NCBI GenBank assembly: GCA_963752965.1
Contig: CAVWAJ010000010.1
Location: forward strand, 558,001 to 622,000
Source of the DNA: QHXW01 sp963752965
GTDB taxonomy: Bacteria; Acidobacteriota; Terriglobia; Bryobacterales; Bryobacteraceae
Reading direction: 5' to 3'
Length of the DNA: 64,000 bases
In this document: piece after piece, positions 1-8,393 of the stretch
How the letters are laid out: each line of letters opens with the position of its first letter
Position numbering within the stretch: position 1 is the stretch's first letter
Notes under the pieces: model-generated
The model's database searches: none
What the model was told of the DNA's origin: nothing
The model's input: the letters and a program-made list of their open reading frames with translations, nothing else
Translations under genes and position numbers: made by a program

Positions 1-1
1 G

Positions 2-2143
2 CTGCACGCGGAAACATTTCCAGGAAAAGTAGTTGACCCGTCCGGCGCGGCCATTGCCGGAGCTACGGTCGCCGCCGTCAACCGCGTCGGGGTCGTAGCG
101 CAGGCGGTGACGGATGCATCGGGATCCTTTCAAATCTCGGTTCCCGATGCGGCCAACACAAATTTGCTGGTAACCGCTCCTGGATTTGAGACAAAAACCG
201 TTTCTTTTCCAATAGATACCATCACGCTGTCGATTGCTCCACAGAGTGATTCGGTGACCGTAGCTGGCTCAACCATGGATATCCCGTTGAGCCAGCAGGG
301 CTCCAGTGTCAGCGTGATCTCCCATGAAGAGATCGCCGAGCGCAACGAGGCGCAAGCGGTCGATCTCCTCCGCTATTTGCCAGGGCTAAGTGTGACGACA
401 ACGGGGTCGCGTGGGGCGGATAGCTCGGTGTTCATCCGCGGCGGCGATTCCGACTTCAATCTGGTTGAAATTAATGGAATTCCGATTGATTGGTTTGGCG
501 GAACGGTCGACTTTGCCCACGTTCCGACGGATTTTCTGGACCACGTCGAGGTCGTTCGCGGGCCGCAATCGGCCGTTTACGGATCGTACGCCAACAGCGG
601 CGTGGTCAATTTCGTCACCCGCCAGCCTGAAGAAAATGTTGAGTTTGAAGCACTTGCGGAGGGTGGCAGCCACGACGAGCGGCGCTTTGCGCTAGGTGGG
701 TCGGGGACGCTCGACGGTTTCGGAATCGGCGTTTTTCTATCGAGTCTCGACGACAACGGGCCGGTTCCCAACGGCGATTACCACGACAAGAACGTTCTGG
801 CGACGCTGATGCGAAATTGGGGCTCACAGGGCTTTTCCGCCACCGGGAGTTATAACGCTGCCGCCCTCGGCGATCCGGGTCCGTACGGGTCCGATCCCGA
901 GCACTTATACCCGGGGTTGGACCTCATCAGCCGCAACCGCTTTGACCGGTCGGTGTATGGGGCGCATTACCAGATCGACGTGACGCCGCAGGTGCGCGAG
1001 GAGGTGTTCGCGGGGCTTTTCTGGAACAACACTTTCTATGTCAGCCCATACGGCGACAGTTACGAAAATGACTATCGCGGGCAACTGGAGGAGCGCACGG
1101 TAGTCAACGTGTCGTCGTACTACACGACGGCTTTCGGGTACGCTTTTTCGCGGGAGGAAGTCAAAAACACGTTCATCACTGACACCAGTTCGAATGTGTC
1201 TCCTCTGCAGCGTAGTCAACAGGGGATCTACTGGGAGAATCGCTTCCAATTCGGCAAGCGGTTTTTCGTGAACGCGGGAGTGCGCGAAGAGGTCATTCAC
1301 ACCGCCCAGATTCCGGCGGATGCCGAGAACTTCCCGCCGCGGCCGGAATTTCCGGCGGTCACCATTACGAAGCTGAATCCGAAGCTATCGGTGGCGTACG
1401 TATTACGCGAAGGGACGCGCTTGCATGCGTCCGCCGGCACGGGGATTCGCCCACCTTCGGGTTTCGACCTGGCGTTTACGAACAATCCGAACCTGAAGCC
1501 GGAGCGGACGGCGAGTGGCGATGCGGGAATTGAGCAACGGCTTTTTCACAACCGCGTTTCGCTCGATGCGACGTACTTTTACAACCGCTACTACGACCTG
1601 ATCGTTACGCTGGGAGGGTCGCTCACACATTTGAGCAGTTTCCAGTCGGATAATCTGGCCAACTCGCAGGCGCAGGGCGGGGAATTCGCGGTGCGGTTCC
1701 GGCCGGCGCGGTTGATTTCGCTGTCGGGAAGTTACATGCTGCTTTATTCCGAGATCCGGTCGCTGAATGGTTCGACAGGGCTCGCGCCGGAATACTTCCA
1801 AGTCGGCCAGGAGCTGCTTCGGCGGCCTCGGAATTCCGGCACCATGGTGGCGGCGTTCGTGCGTGGAAAGCTCTCGGCCGATGTGACGGGTTATTTTCGG
1901 GGGAAGGACCTGGACGTTGAGCCCAATTATGGCGCGGCTTACGGACTGTTCTACAACCCCGGCTTCGCGAATATTGGGTTGAACGTCAACTACGCACTTC
2001 GGCACGGCATCACGCTATACGGAAACCTGCGGAATGCGCTGAACCAACATTACGAAGAGGCCTTCGGATTTCCTTCGCCGCTACTGAACTTCGTGAGCGG
2101 CGTGAAGTGGACATTTTCGCCGACGAAGCGGGTGCGAGAATGA
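2..2143 (+). CDS. TonB-dependent outer-membrane receptor, BtuB-like, 5' partial
   Basis: The reading frame is open from the first codon of the window, so the true start and signal peptide lie upstream. The first ~65 visible residues form a carboxypeptidase-regulatory-like domain (GKVVDPSGAAIAGATV...TDASGSFQI). A TonB plug follows, with RYLPGLSV, VFIRGGDSDFN, VEVVRGPQSAVYGS and GVVNFVTRQ. The rest is a beta-barrel rich in alternating aromatic residues that ends shortly after VKWTF. The family moves ligands across the outer membrane using TonB energy. I infer cobalamin as ligand because an adenosyltransferase and a BtuF-like protein follow in the same overlapping operon. The stop overlaps the next start as ATGA. 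A different corrinoid or another ligand is possible. A cobalamin riboswitch would lie upstream, outside the window. Confidence 0.88.
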   Translation: MHAETFPGKVVDPSGAAIAGATVAAVNRVGVVAQAVTDASGSFQISVPDAANTNLLVTAPGFETKTVSFPIDTITLSIAPQSDSVTVAGSTMDIPLSQQGSSVSVISHEEIAERNEAQAVDLLRYLPGLSVTTTGSRGADSSVFIRGGDSDFNLVEINGIPIDWFGGTVDFAHVPTDFLDHVEVVRGPQSAVYGSYANSGVVNFVTRQPEENVEFEALAEGGSHDERRFALGGSGTLDGFGIGVFLSSLDDNGPVPNGDYHDKNVLATLMRNWGSQGFSATGSYNAAALGDPGPYGSDPEHLYPGLDLISRNRFDRSVYGAHYQIDVTPQVREEVFAGLFWNNTFYVSPYGDSYENDYRGQLEERTVVNVSSYYTTAFGYAFSREEVKNTFITDTSSNVSPLQRSQQGIYWENRFQFGKRFFVNAGVREEVIHTAQIPADAENFPPRPEFPAVTITKLNPKLSVAYVLREGTRLHASAGTGIRPPSGFDLAFTNNPNLKPERTASGDAGIEQRLFHNRVSLDATYFYNRYYDLIVTLGGSLTHLSSFQSDNLANSQAQGGEFAVRFRPARLISLSGSYMLLYSEIRSLNGSTGLAPEYFQVGQELLRRPRNSGTMVAAFVRGKLSADVTGYFRGKDLDVEPNYGAAYGLFYNPGFANIGLNVNYALRHGITLYGNLRNALNQHYEEAFGFPSPLLNFVSGVKWTFSPTKRVRE

Positions 2144-2781
2144 ATAGCGTGACGTTCGACGATCCGCGCATGGCCATCAACCGCGTGTACACGCGCGGGG
2201 GCGACAAGGGCGAGACCGGCCTGGCCGGGGGGCAGCGCGTGCCGAAAGATGCTTTGCGCATCGAGGCCTACGGCACGGTGGATGAGCTAAATGCGTTTGT
2301 CGGGGTGGCGCGCGATACGGCGCAAGGGCTTGCCGCCGCGCATCCGGCGCTGGAAAAGCTGAACACGATTCTGAAGCGCGTGCAGCATGAGCTGTTCAAC
2401 GCGGGCTCGATTCTGGCCACGCTTCCGCAAGACGTGCATCCGCGGCAGGCGCGCGTGACCGAGGCCGAAATCAAGCAGCTGGAAACGGAAATCGACCTGA
2501 TGAACGGAGGTCTGCCGGCGCTGCGCTCGTTCGTGTTGCCGGGGGGCTGCCGGCTGAATGCGGAGCTGCACGTTTGCCGAACGGTCTGCCGCAGGGCCGA
2601 ACGCATTTGCGTCACGCTGGGGCGAGAGGAACCGTTGGATGGCGAGATCGTGCGCTATCTGAACCGGCTCAGCGATGCTTTATTTGTGTGGAGCCGGTGG
2701 GTCAGTGTTACTTTGGGAGTACCGGAAACTTTATGGGAACCGAATCGCGCAGCCTCCGGGCAGCGCGACAATCAAGGTTGA
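2140..2781 (+). CDS. pduO: PduO-type ATP:cob(I)alamin adenosyltransferase
   Basis: This enzyme transfers the adenosyl group of ATP to cob(I)alamin to give the coenzyme B12 used by mutases and other enzymes in the cytoplasm. The family signature is clear near the N-terminus: VYTRGGDKGETGLAGGQR, then the conserved YGTVDELNAFVG. The C-terminal part has the family pattern around RTVCRRAER, LNRLSDALFVW. The ATG at 2140 overlaps the receptor stop (ATGA), so it was preferred to the in-frame GTG at 2107. An ATG at 2170 would also keep the whole domain. Length (213 aa) is normal. Its place directly after the receptor ties both to B12 salvage. Confidence 0.93.
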   Translation: MNSVTFDDPRMAINRVYTRGGDKGETGLAGGQRVPKDALRIEAYGTVDELNAFVGVARDTAQGLAAAHPALEKLNTILKRVQHELFNAGSILATLPQDVHPRQARVTEAEIKQLETEIDLMNGGLPALRSFVLPGGCRLNAELHVCRTVCRRAERICVTLGREEPLDGEIVRYLNRLSDALFVWSRWVSVTLGVPETLWEPNRAASGQRDNQG

Positions 2782-2791
2782 GGAGAAGTGC

Positions 2792-3316
2792 ATGGAAAAT
2801 TTGAATCGAAGACCGATTGCGCTGACGCTAGTTGTACTGGGCGCGGTGGCACGGGTTATGCCGCATCCGTGGAATTTCGCGCCCGTTGGCGGCATCAGTC
2901 TGTTCGCAGGTGCGAGGCTGAGGGGGTGGCAAGCGTACTTGCTGCCGATCGTGCTGATGGCGATCACCGACCCGCTGGTTGGCGGCTACAGCGTTTGGGC
3001 AACGCCGTTCGTGTATCTCAGCTTTCTAATCAACGTGTGGATCGGGCGGCGCCTGCAAAATTCGGAGAGCCCGTGGCGTATCGGCGGGGCAGCGGCGATT
3101 TCGAGCGCGCAGTTTTTCCTGATTTCCAACTTCGGGGCGTGGCTCGGATACTATGCGCACACGTGGGCCGGCCTCGCTACCTGCTACACCATGGCGATTC
3201 CTTTCTACGCAAAGACGCTGGGCAGTGACTTGCTGACTTGCGGCATCCTGTTCGGCCTGCACGCGTGGCTAAGCCGCACGGTGTACACGCCGGAGCGCGT
3301 ACCGCAAGCAGCTTGA
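2792..3316 (+). CDS. DUF6580-type integral membrane protein, candidate B12 transporter
   Basis: This 174-aa hydrophobic protein has about five membrane segments. I recognise the pattern of the DUF6580 putative transport family, which resembles S-components of ECF transporters (LGAVARVMPHPWNFAPVGG at the N-terminus, then GGYSVWATPFVYLS and FFLISNFGAWLGYY). AGGAG at 2781-2785, six bases before the ATG, supports the start. It lies in the B12 operon, and its stop overlaps the TTG start of the next gene. No ABC permease or ATPase (BtuC/BtuD) is seen, so it is the only inner-membrane protein in the operon. A role in moving cobalamin across the inner membrane is inference; the family has no function that I can prove from sequence. 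Confidence 0.75.
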   Translation: MENLNRRPIALTLVVLGAVARVMPHPWNFAPVGGISLFAGARLRGWQAYLLPIVLMAITDPLVGGYSVWATPFVYLSFLINVWIGRRLQNSESPWRIGGAAAISSAQFFLISNFGAWLGYYAHTWAGLATCYTMAIPFYAKTLGSDLLTCGILFGLHAWLSRTVYTPERVPQAA

Positions 3317-3984
3317 AACGGGCGCTCGTATCGTGGAGCGGCGGCAAGGATTGCGCCTGGGCGCTCGAGCGGCTGCGCGGGACGGATATCGAGCCCGTTG
3401 CGCTGCTGACGACGATTAATGAGTATTTCGATCGCGTAGCGATGCACGGTGTGCGCCGCGAGTTGATCGAAGAGCAGGCGCGCTTGACCGGCGTTCCATT
3501 GTGGCCGGCGCCTCTGCCTTGGCCGTGCTCGAACGAACGCTACGAGGAGATCATGGCGGAGATGTGCCGGCGCGCGGTGGCCGAGGGCATCGAAGCGGTT
3601 GTTTTCGGTGATCTGTTCTTGGAAGATGTCCGCGCCTATCGCGAGCGCATGCTCGCAGGAACCAGGCTCACGCCGGTGTTTCCGCTGTGGCGCATACCCA
3701 CGGCCGAGCTGGCGCGCGAGATGCTGGCGGGTGGGCTGCGCACGCGCATCGCCTGTATCGACCGGCGGAAGCTCGACCGCTCCTTCGCCGGGCGCGAGTA
3801 TGACGAACAGTTTCTGGCGGATCTGCCGCCGGAAGTGGACCCGTGCGGAGAGAACGGCGAGTTCCATTCCTTCGTTTACGATGGCCCGATGCTCCGCCAC
3901 CCGATTGCGATTGAACGGGGCGAATTTCACGAGGACGGCGATTTCACGTTCGCCGATTTATTGTGCCCCGTATCGTCTCACTGA
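3313..3984 (+). CDS. DUF71/COG2102 ATP-pyrophosphatase (diphthine-ammonia-ligase-like)
   Basis: The protein opens with the PP-loop of adenine-nucleotide alpha hydrolases, LVSWSGGKDCAWALERL, which binds ATP. EGIEAVVFGDLFLEDVRAYRE and GENGEFHSFVYDGP are the other DUF71 hallmarks. Eukaryotic and archaeal members amidate diphthine on EF-2. Bacteria lack diphthamide, and published comparative genomics of this family predicted that a bacterial subgroup acts in B12 salvage, probably an ATP-dependent amidation; this location fits. The start chosen is TTG at 3313, whose last two bases share the TGA stop of the membrane protein. An upstream TTG at 3238 is possible but would overlap that gene by 79 bases. 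The 3' end overlaps the BtuF-like gene by 22 bases. Confidence 0.88.
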   Translation: MKRALVSWSGGKDCAWALERLRGTDIEPVALLTTINEYFDRVAMHGVRRELIEEQARLTGVPLWPAPLPWPCSNERYEEIMAEMCRRAVAEGIEAVVFGDLFLEDVRAYRERMLAGTRLTPVFPLWRIPTAELAREMLAGGLRTRIACIDRRKLDRSFAGREYDEQFLADLPPEVDPCGENGEFHSFVYDGPMLRHPIAIERGEFHEDGDFTFADLLCPVSSH

Positions 3985-4880
3985 TTTCGAGCGCCACCGA
4001 GATCATCCATGCGCTGGGGCAGACGCCGAGCCAGGTGGGAAGGTCGCACGAGTGCGACTTTCCGGCTGAGATTGCGGCGTTGCCGGTGTGCACTAAGCCC
4101 ACGATCGACATCCACGCCGACAGCCGCGAGATCGACCGCGCGGTGAAGGACCGCGTGCGCAACGCGCTCTCGGTCTATGACGTTTTCGACGATGTGCTGG
4201 AGCGCCTCCAGCCCACACACATCATCACGCAGACGCAATGCGAAGTTTGCGCGGTGAGCCTGCGCGACGTGGAACGCTCGGTGGCTATGCGGCTCGCGAG
4301 CAAACCGCAGATCGTCTCGCTCGCGGCGAATGCGCTCGCTGACGTGTGGGATGACGTGCGGCGCGTGGCGCGGTCGCTCGATATCGCGGCGCATGGGGAA
4401 AGCGTCATCCGTGCTTTGCAGGCGCGCATGGCGGCGATTTCGCAGAAGGCGCGCGCGGCGGGGGAGCGCCCGCGCGTGGCGTGCATCGAATGGGCCGAGC
4501 CGGTGATGACCGCGGGCAACTGGACACCGGAACTGGTGGAGATGGCCGGCGGCGTACAACTGTTCGGAGTGGCCGGCAAGCATTCGGGGTACGTGAACTG
4601 GGAGGAGCTCGCGGAGAGCGATCCCGACGTGATCGTGGTGGCGGCCTGCGGTTTCGACATCCCACGGACGCAAAGCGAAATGCACTGGCTCGTCAATCGG
4701 CCGGAGTGGCCGTCGCTGCGCGCGGTGCGAAGGGGGCGGGTGTACCTGGCGGACGGCAACCAATACTTCAACCGGCCGGGGCCCAGGCTGGTGGAGACGG
4801 TGGAGATTCTGGCGGAGGTTCTGCATCCGGGATCGTTTCCGCCGGCATTGGAAGGCGCGGGGTGGACGCGGTTTTGTTAA
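3963..4880 (+). CDS. BtuF-like cobalamin-binding protein without signal peptide
   Basis: The fold is the BtuF/FecB class III binding protein: RIVSLISSATEIIHALG at the N-terminus, a TQTQCEVCAVS motif near residue 90, and a C-terminal lobe with WAEPVMTAGNWTPELVEMAGG, DVIVVAACGFD and ADGNQYFNRPGPR. The start is GTG at 3963 inside the previous gene, and the protein begins directly with the domain. No signal peptide or lipobox is visible, unlike classical periplasmic BtuF, so it may act in the cytoplasm as a corrinoid carrier. The family of signal-less cobalamin-binding proteins with this Cys motif is widespread. It is the last gene of the B12 operon. An upstream signal sequence in this frame is ruled out by the tight overlap unless translation starts within the DUF71 gene. 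Confidence 0.85.
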   Translation: MPRIVSLISSATEIIHALGQTPSQVGRSHECDFPAEIAALPVCTKPTIDIHADSREIDRAVKDRVRNALSVYDVFDDVLERLQPTHIITQTQCEVCAVSLRDVERSVAMRLASKPQIVSLAANALADVWDDVRRVARSLDIAAHGESVIRALQARMAAISQKARAAGERPRVACIEWAEPVMTAGNWTPELVEMAGGVQLFGVAGKHSGYVNWEELAESDPDVIVVAACGFDIPRTQSEMHWLVNRPEWPSLRAVRRGRVYLADGNQYFNRPGPRLVETVEILAEVLHPGSFPPALEGAGWTRFC

Positions 4881-4891
4881 CAGGCGTTCCC

Positions 4892-4905
4892 CCGGAACAT
4901 TCCGG
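4892..4905. repeat. Short perfect inverted repeat upstream of PQQ gene
   Basis: CCGGAA, a two-base centre and TTCCGG form a perfect palindrome 26 bases before the propeller gene and 12 bases after the B12 operon stop. It has no T-run and too small a loop to be a good terminator. An operator site is possible, but chance in GC-rich DNA is equally likely. Confidence 0.25.
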
Positions 4906-4930
4906 CGGCTGCGGCGTCCAATAGGGAATC

Positions 4931-6202
4931 ATGCGATGCTCCTGGACGATTTGGTTTCTCGTGCTGATCGTTCCCGGCTTTTCGACGGATACCACTCGGA
5001 AAGCCAAAAGCCAACCAGCGGCGGTGGGCGAGGACTGGCCGGTTTGGGGCGGGAAGAACCGCGACTTTCTGGTGAATACATCCGGTCTGGCGGATTTCTG
5101 GCCGGCGGCTGGGCCAAAAAAACTCTGGAGCCGGCCGCTCGGAGACGGCTATTCGGCGATCGCCGAGGAAGGTGGCGTGCTGTACACGGCGTACCGGCGG
5201 GGGGTGAAGGACGTGGTTACCGCGCTAGATGCCGCGACGGGCAAGACGCGATGGGAATACGAGTACGGCAGTCCATTCACGAACGCGTATTCCGAAGAGG
5301 TGGGTCCTGGACCCTACGCCATGCCGCAGGTGGTCGGCGACAGGGTGGTGACGGCCAGCGGGACGGGCAGGATCTATTCCATCGACAAAAAAACGGGACG
5401 GCCGGTGTGGTCGCATGACCTATATAAAGAGTTCCACGCAACGTTCCTTCAATATGGTTATTCGTGCCACGCGCTGCCCTATAAGGACACGCTGATCTAT
5501 TTGGCGGGGGGCAACGGGGACGGCGCCATCGCGTTCCGGCAGAGCGATGGGGGCGTGGTTTGGAAGGCGCTGCAATTCACGAACGCGCATTCCTCGCCGC
5601 TGCTGATCAATGTGGACGGCCAACCGCAGGTGGTGGCGCTGGCAGCGAACACGGTGTTCGGTTTCAGTCCGGACAACGGTGCGCTGTATTGGTCCCATGA
5701 GCACAAAACACAGTATGGCTTGGCGGTGAGCACGCCGGTGTGGGCGCCGGGGAATCTTCTGTTCGTGGCTTCGGCGTATGGTACGGGCGCACGGGTGTTG
5801 CAACTGAGCCAGGCCGGCGGGCGCACCAACGTGAAGGAACTCTGGGCCAACAACCGTCTCGAACTGCATATAGGGACGGCCATCCAGCGCGACGGTTACG
5901 TTTACATTTCGAGCGGCCATGACGGCCCGATTCTCATGACCGCCATCGAGCTGAAGACAGGCGCGGTGAAATGGCGCGAGAGGGGCTTCGCCAGGGCGCA
6001 ACTCCTTTACGCGGACGGCAAGGTGATTCTGGCGGATCAGGACGGCACGCTGGCGCTGTGCAGGGTGAGTCCGCAGAAGTTTGAAGTGCTGTCGAAGGCC
6101 TCGGTACTGCAAAGTATCGCGTGGACGCCGCCCACGCTGGTGGGCACGCGGCTGTACGTGCGGGATCGCAAGACGGTGGAGGCGTTCGATCTGGGGCGAT
6201 GA
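4931..6202 (+). CDS. Secreted PQQ-type beta-propeller protein
   Basis: The N-terminus is a cleavable signal peptide (hydrophobic run WTIWFLVLIVPGFS). The mature part begins with DWPVWGGKNRDF, typical of PQQ-like/BamB-like propellers. Blade repeats follow in order: VVTALDAATGKTRWEYEYG, RIYSIDKKTGRPVWSHDL, AIAFRQSDGGVVWKAL, VFGFSPDNGALYWSHE, MTAIELKTGAVKWRERGF. Each has the A-x-D-x-x-T/N-G-x-x-x-W pattern. The quinone dehydrogenase active-site residues are not evident, so I see a repeat scaffold or sugar/alcohol-binding propeller and not a proven enzyme. Length is 423 aa. It stands alone between the B12 operon and the PAP2 gene. Related proteins are very numerous in acidobacteria and planctomycetes, usually of unknown role. 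Confidence 0.85.
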   Translation: MRCSWTIWFLVLIVPGFSTDTTRKAKSQPAAVGEDWPVWGGKNRDFLVNTSGLADFWPAAGPKKLWSRPLGDGYSAIAEEGGVLYTAYRRGVKDVVTALDAATGKTRWEYEYGSPFTNAYSEEVGPGPYAMPQVVGDRVVTASGTGRIYSIDKKTGRPVWSHDLYKEFHATFLQYGYSCHALPYKDTLIYLAGGNGDGAIAFRQSDGGVVWKALQFTNAHSSPLLINVDGQPQVVALAANTVFGFSPDNGALYWSHEHKTQYGLAVSTPVWAPGNLLFVASAYGTGARVLQLSQAGGRTNVKELWANNRLELHIGTAIQRDGYVYISSGHDGPILMTAIELKTGAVKWRERGFARAQLLYADGKVILADQDGTLALCRVSPQKFEVLSKASVLQSIAWTPPTLVGTRLYVRDRKTVEAFDLGR

Positions 6203-6242
6203 TGTTTTCCGCATTGCAAGGCGACCAGGCGGGCAACCCTTT

Positions 6243-7037
6243 GTGAAACTTCCTGTTGTGTTGATGGCGCTGTTTGCGCTTGCGATTCCGTCCCGGACAG
6301 CAGGTCAGACGACGGAGCCGGACGGGACGCCAGCCCCGAGCGTGCAGACACTACCGGCGGTCGACAGGCCGGTCTCCTGGCGGCTGCTGGTTCCGAACTT
6401 GATCAGTGATCAAGAACGCATCTGGTCTTTTCCAGCCAGACTTATGCAGGGGCAGGGCTGGATTCCCACTGTGGCGGTCCTGGGTGCGACCGCCGGACTG
6501 ATTGTGGCAGATCCGAGCGAGGCTGCTTACTTCCGCCGCACGCCGTCATTTCACGGGTTCGACAACATCTTTACCGGAAACGCCACGCTCACTGGTATCA
6601 TGGCGGCCCCGATCTCGCTTTACGGCGCAGGATTGATCCGAAGAGACTCGAAAATGCAGCGAACGGCGCTGCTGGCGGGTGAAACCGTCGCCGACTCGGA
6701 GATCCTGACGACGGTCTTGAAGGACGCGACGCGCCGTGTGCGCCCGGCGGCTATGCCAGCCAACGGTAATTTTTCCGATAGCTGGTTTGAGAGCGGCGGT
6801 TCACTTTTGCGCGGAAGTGGAAGTTTCCCCTCCGGGCACGCTATTGCGGGATTCTCGGTGGCGACCGTGATCGCGCGCCGTTATGGAAATCACCGCTGGG
6901 TTCCGTACGTGGCGTACGGCATGGCGGCGCTGGTGAGTTTTTCGAGGCTTTCCTTGTCGGCCCACTTTTTGTCGGACGTCTTCATGGGCGGTGCGCTGGG
7001 GTACTCGATCAGCCGTTTTGCGGTGCTGCGGCAGTAG
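6243..7037 (+). CDS. PAP2-family membrane phosphatase
   Basis: The three PAP2 phosphatase motifs are complete and in order: KDATRRVRP (KxxxxxxRP), SFPSGHAIAGF (PSGH) and SRLSLSAHFLSD (SRxxxxxHxxxD). The family removes phosphate from lipid phosphates such as undecaprenyl diphosphate or phosphatidate at the periplasmic face. The chosen start is GTG at 6243, which gives a signal-like N-terminus KLPVVLMALFALAIPSRTAG. Longer in-frame starts back to 6081 lie inside the propeller gene. Two or three further hydrophobic segments follow. Its neighbour on the other strand is an HpnI-like lipid glycosyltransferase, ending 8 bases away, which suits a lipid-carrier or envelope-lipid role. The exact substrate cannot be read from sequence. 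Confidence 0.87.
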   Translation: MKLPVVLMALFALAIPSRTAGQTTEPDGTPAPSVQTLPAVDRPVSWRLLVPNLISDQERIWSFPARLMQGQGWIPTVAVLGATAGLIVADPSEAAYFRRTPSFHGFDNIFTGNATLTGIMAAPISLYGAGLIRRDSKMQRTALLAGETVADSEILTTVLKDATRRVRPAAMPANGNFSDSWFESGGSLLRGSGSFPSGHAIAGFSVATVIARRYGNHRWVPYVAYGMAALVSFSRLSLSAHFLSDVFMGGALGYSISRFAVLRQ

Positions 7038-7045
7038 CTTGGGGA

Positions 7046-8215
7046 TTAGCTCGTGCGATTCGCCGTTGGCGTGACGGGCACAAGCAGGCCCTGACGAATG
7101 TAATAATCGGCGCCACGCCAACGCACGCTGCGGCGCGTGAAGCTGATCAGCCAGATCAGAAACGCCAGAGTGTCCCAGAGGGGAATCAGCGCAAGAGACT
7201 TCTTCAACGAATCCTGCTTCAGGCCCCGAATGCCGATCATCCACGTCATGGCGATCCGCAAAGCCAGATAGACGCCGAGATAGCCGATGGCAACGCTAAG
7301 TGTGGGGTTGAGGGCAATGGCAACGAGCGACCACGGCAGTCCTTGCGTGAGGAGCAATCCCAAGTGTCCCCAGGGCCGCATGTGCCGCATCACCACGATC
7401 CAGCGCAAGCGCTTCAGGAACAGATCGCGCAAGGAGCGGTAATCGGGCACGGTGCCCACGGTGTATGGCAGCAGTTCGATTCGATGGCCGTGTTCGGCAA
7501 TCATTCGGCCCACCAGCAGGTCGTCGGCGGGGCGATTTTCGATGCTGGCATAGCCCCCAAACTCAGCCAGACGGGCGCGGGTGGTGGCAATGGTGGGGCC
7601 AAGCGCGAATTTGACGCCATCCAACTCGCGAGCGACGAAGAGACCGGCGTAGAAATCGGAGAACATGCCCACCGATTGCAGGTGATCGACGAACGTTTTG
7701 TCCCCGGTGGGCACGTATGGACAGGTAACCGCGCCGACGGAAGGATCGGCGAGCGGAGCAATCACGCTGCGTAAATAGTCGGGGCGCACACGAACGTCGC
7801 TATCGCTGATCACCAGAAACTCGTGGCGGGCCTCCTCGGACAGGCGAACTAGTTTAGCTACCTTGTCGTTCACCGCGTTGCGGCCGGAACCGAAAAGGAC
7901 GCGAATGGACCTTTCGGGAAACTCGCTCTTGAGTTTCTCGATGACGGGAAGGACGGGATCCTGCTGATTGTCGACGCAAAAAACAATCTCGTAATCGGGA
8001 TAGTCCTGCCGGCAGAAGGTCGAGAAGTTCTCATAGGCGTCGGGATCGAGTCCGCGGATGGGTTTCAGGTTGCTGATAGGCGGCGTGAAATGGGAAGGCG
8101 GCGGCGTCCGTTTCGCACCAGCAAAGAACCGCCACGTGCTGTAGAGCGCCAGGAGGTAATAAATAAACGGTATGGCGGCTATGGCTAGCAGAACGTGAGG
8201 AAAGGTCAGTAACAT
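7046..8215 (-). CDS. hpnI: HpnI-like membrane glycosyltransferase (GT2/GT21)
   Basis: This 389-aa protein has an N-terminal membrane anchor, a catalytic domain and three or four C-terminal membrane segments, the layout of ceramide-glucosyltransferase-type enzymes. Motifs: ISNLKPIRGLDPDAYENF, CVDNQQDP (first Asp), VISDSDVRVRPDYL (DxD), NRPADDLLVGRMI (third Asp) and FLKRLRW (the Q/RxxRW position). HpnI transfers N-acetylglucosamine to bacteriohopanetetrol in composite hopanoid synthesis, and bacterial GT21 enzymes can also make glucosylceramide. Neither squalene-hopene cyclase nor HpnK is in the window, so the acceptor lipid is uncertain. The gene is convergent with the PAP2 phosphatase. Confidence 0.8.
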   Translation of the reverse strand: MLLTFPHVLLAIAAIPFIYYLLALYSTWRFFAGAKRTPPPSHFTPPISNLKPIRGLDPDAYENFSTFCRQDYPDYEIVFCVDNQQDPVLPVIEKLKSEFPERSIRVLFGSGRNAVNDKVAKLVRLSEEARHEFLVISDSDVRVRPDYLRSVIAPLADPSVGAVTCPYVPTGDKTFVDHLQSVGMFSDFYAGLFVARELDGVKFALGPTIATTRARLAEFGGYASIENRPADDLLVGRMIAEHGHRIELLPYTVGTVPDYRSLRDLFLKRLRWIVVMRHMRPWGHLGLLLTQGLPWSLVAIALNPTLSVAIGYLGVYLALRIAMTWMIGIRGLKQDSLKKSLALIPLWDTLAFLIWLISFTRRSVRWRGADYYIRQGLLVPVTPTANRTS

Positions 8216-8393
8216 GTCGATGGAGTGTCTGTGAGGAGGCGACCGTAACTCGGCCGGGCGTTAGTGCATCTTGTTACAATGGGCAACAATCCATGTTAAT
8301 CCACTCCTCACTCCGACTCTCCGCGCATGTTTAGCGGAAACGCTACGAGCCCCAAGCGAAACGACCTAGGCGCGCCGCGGGAGGCGCATGACG

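Noticed and set aside
3205..3930. 241-codon antisense frame over the DUF71 gene
   Set aside because: Low-complexity Arg/His-rich sequence with no motif; the plus-strand gene is certain.
8252..8280. TACAAT upstream of asnB as a promoter
   Set aside because: No -35-like hexamer at a suitable distance.
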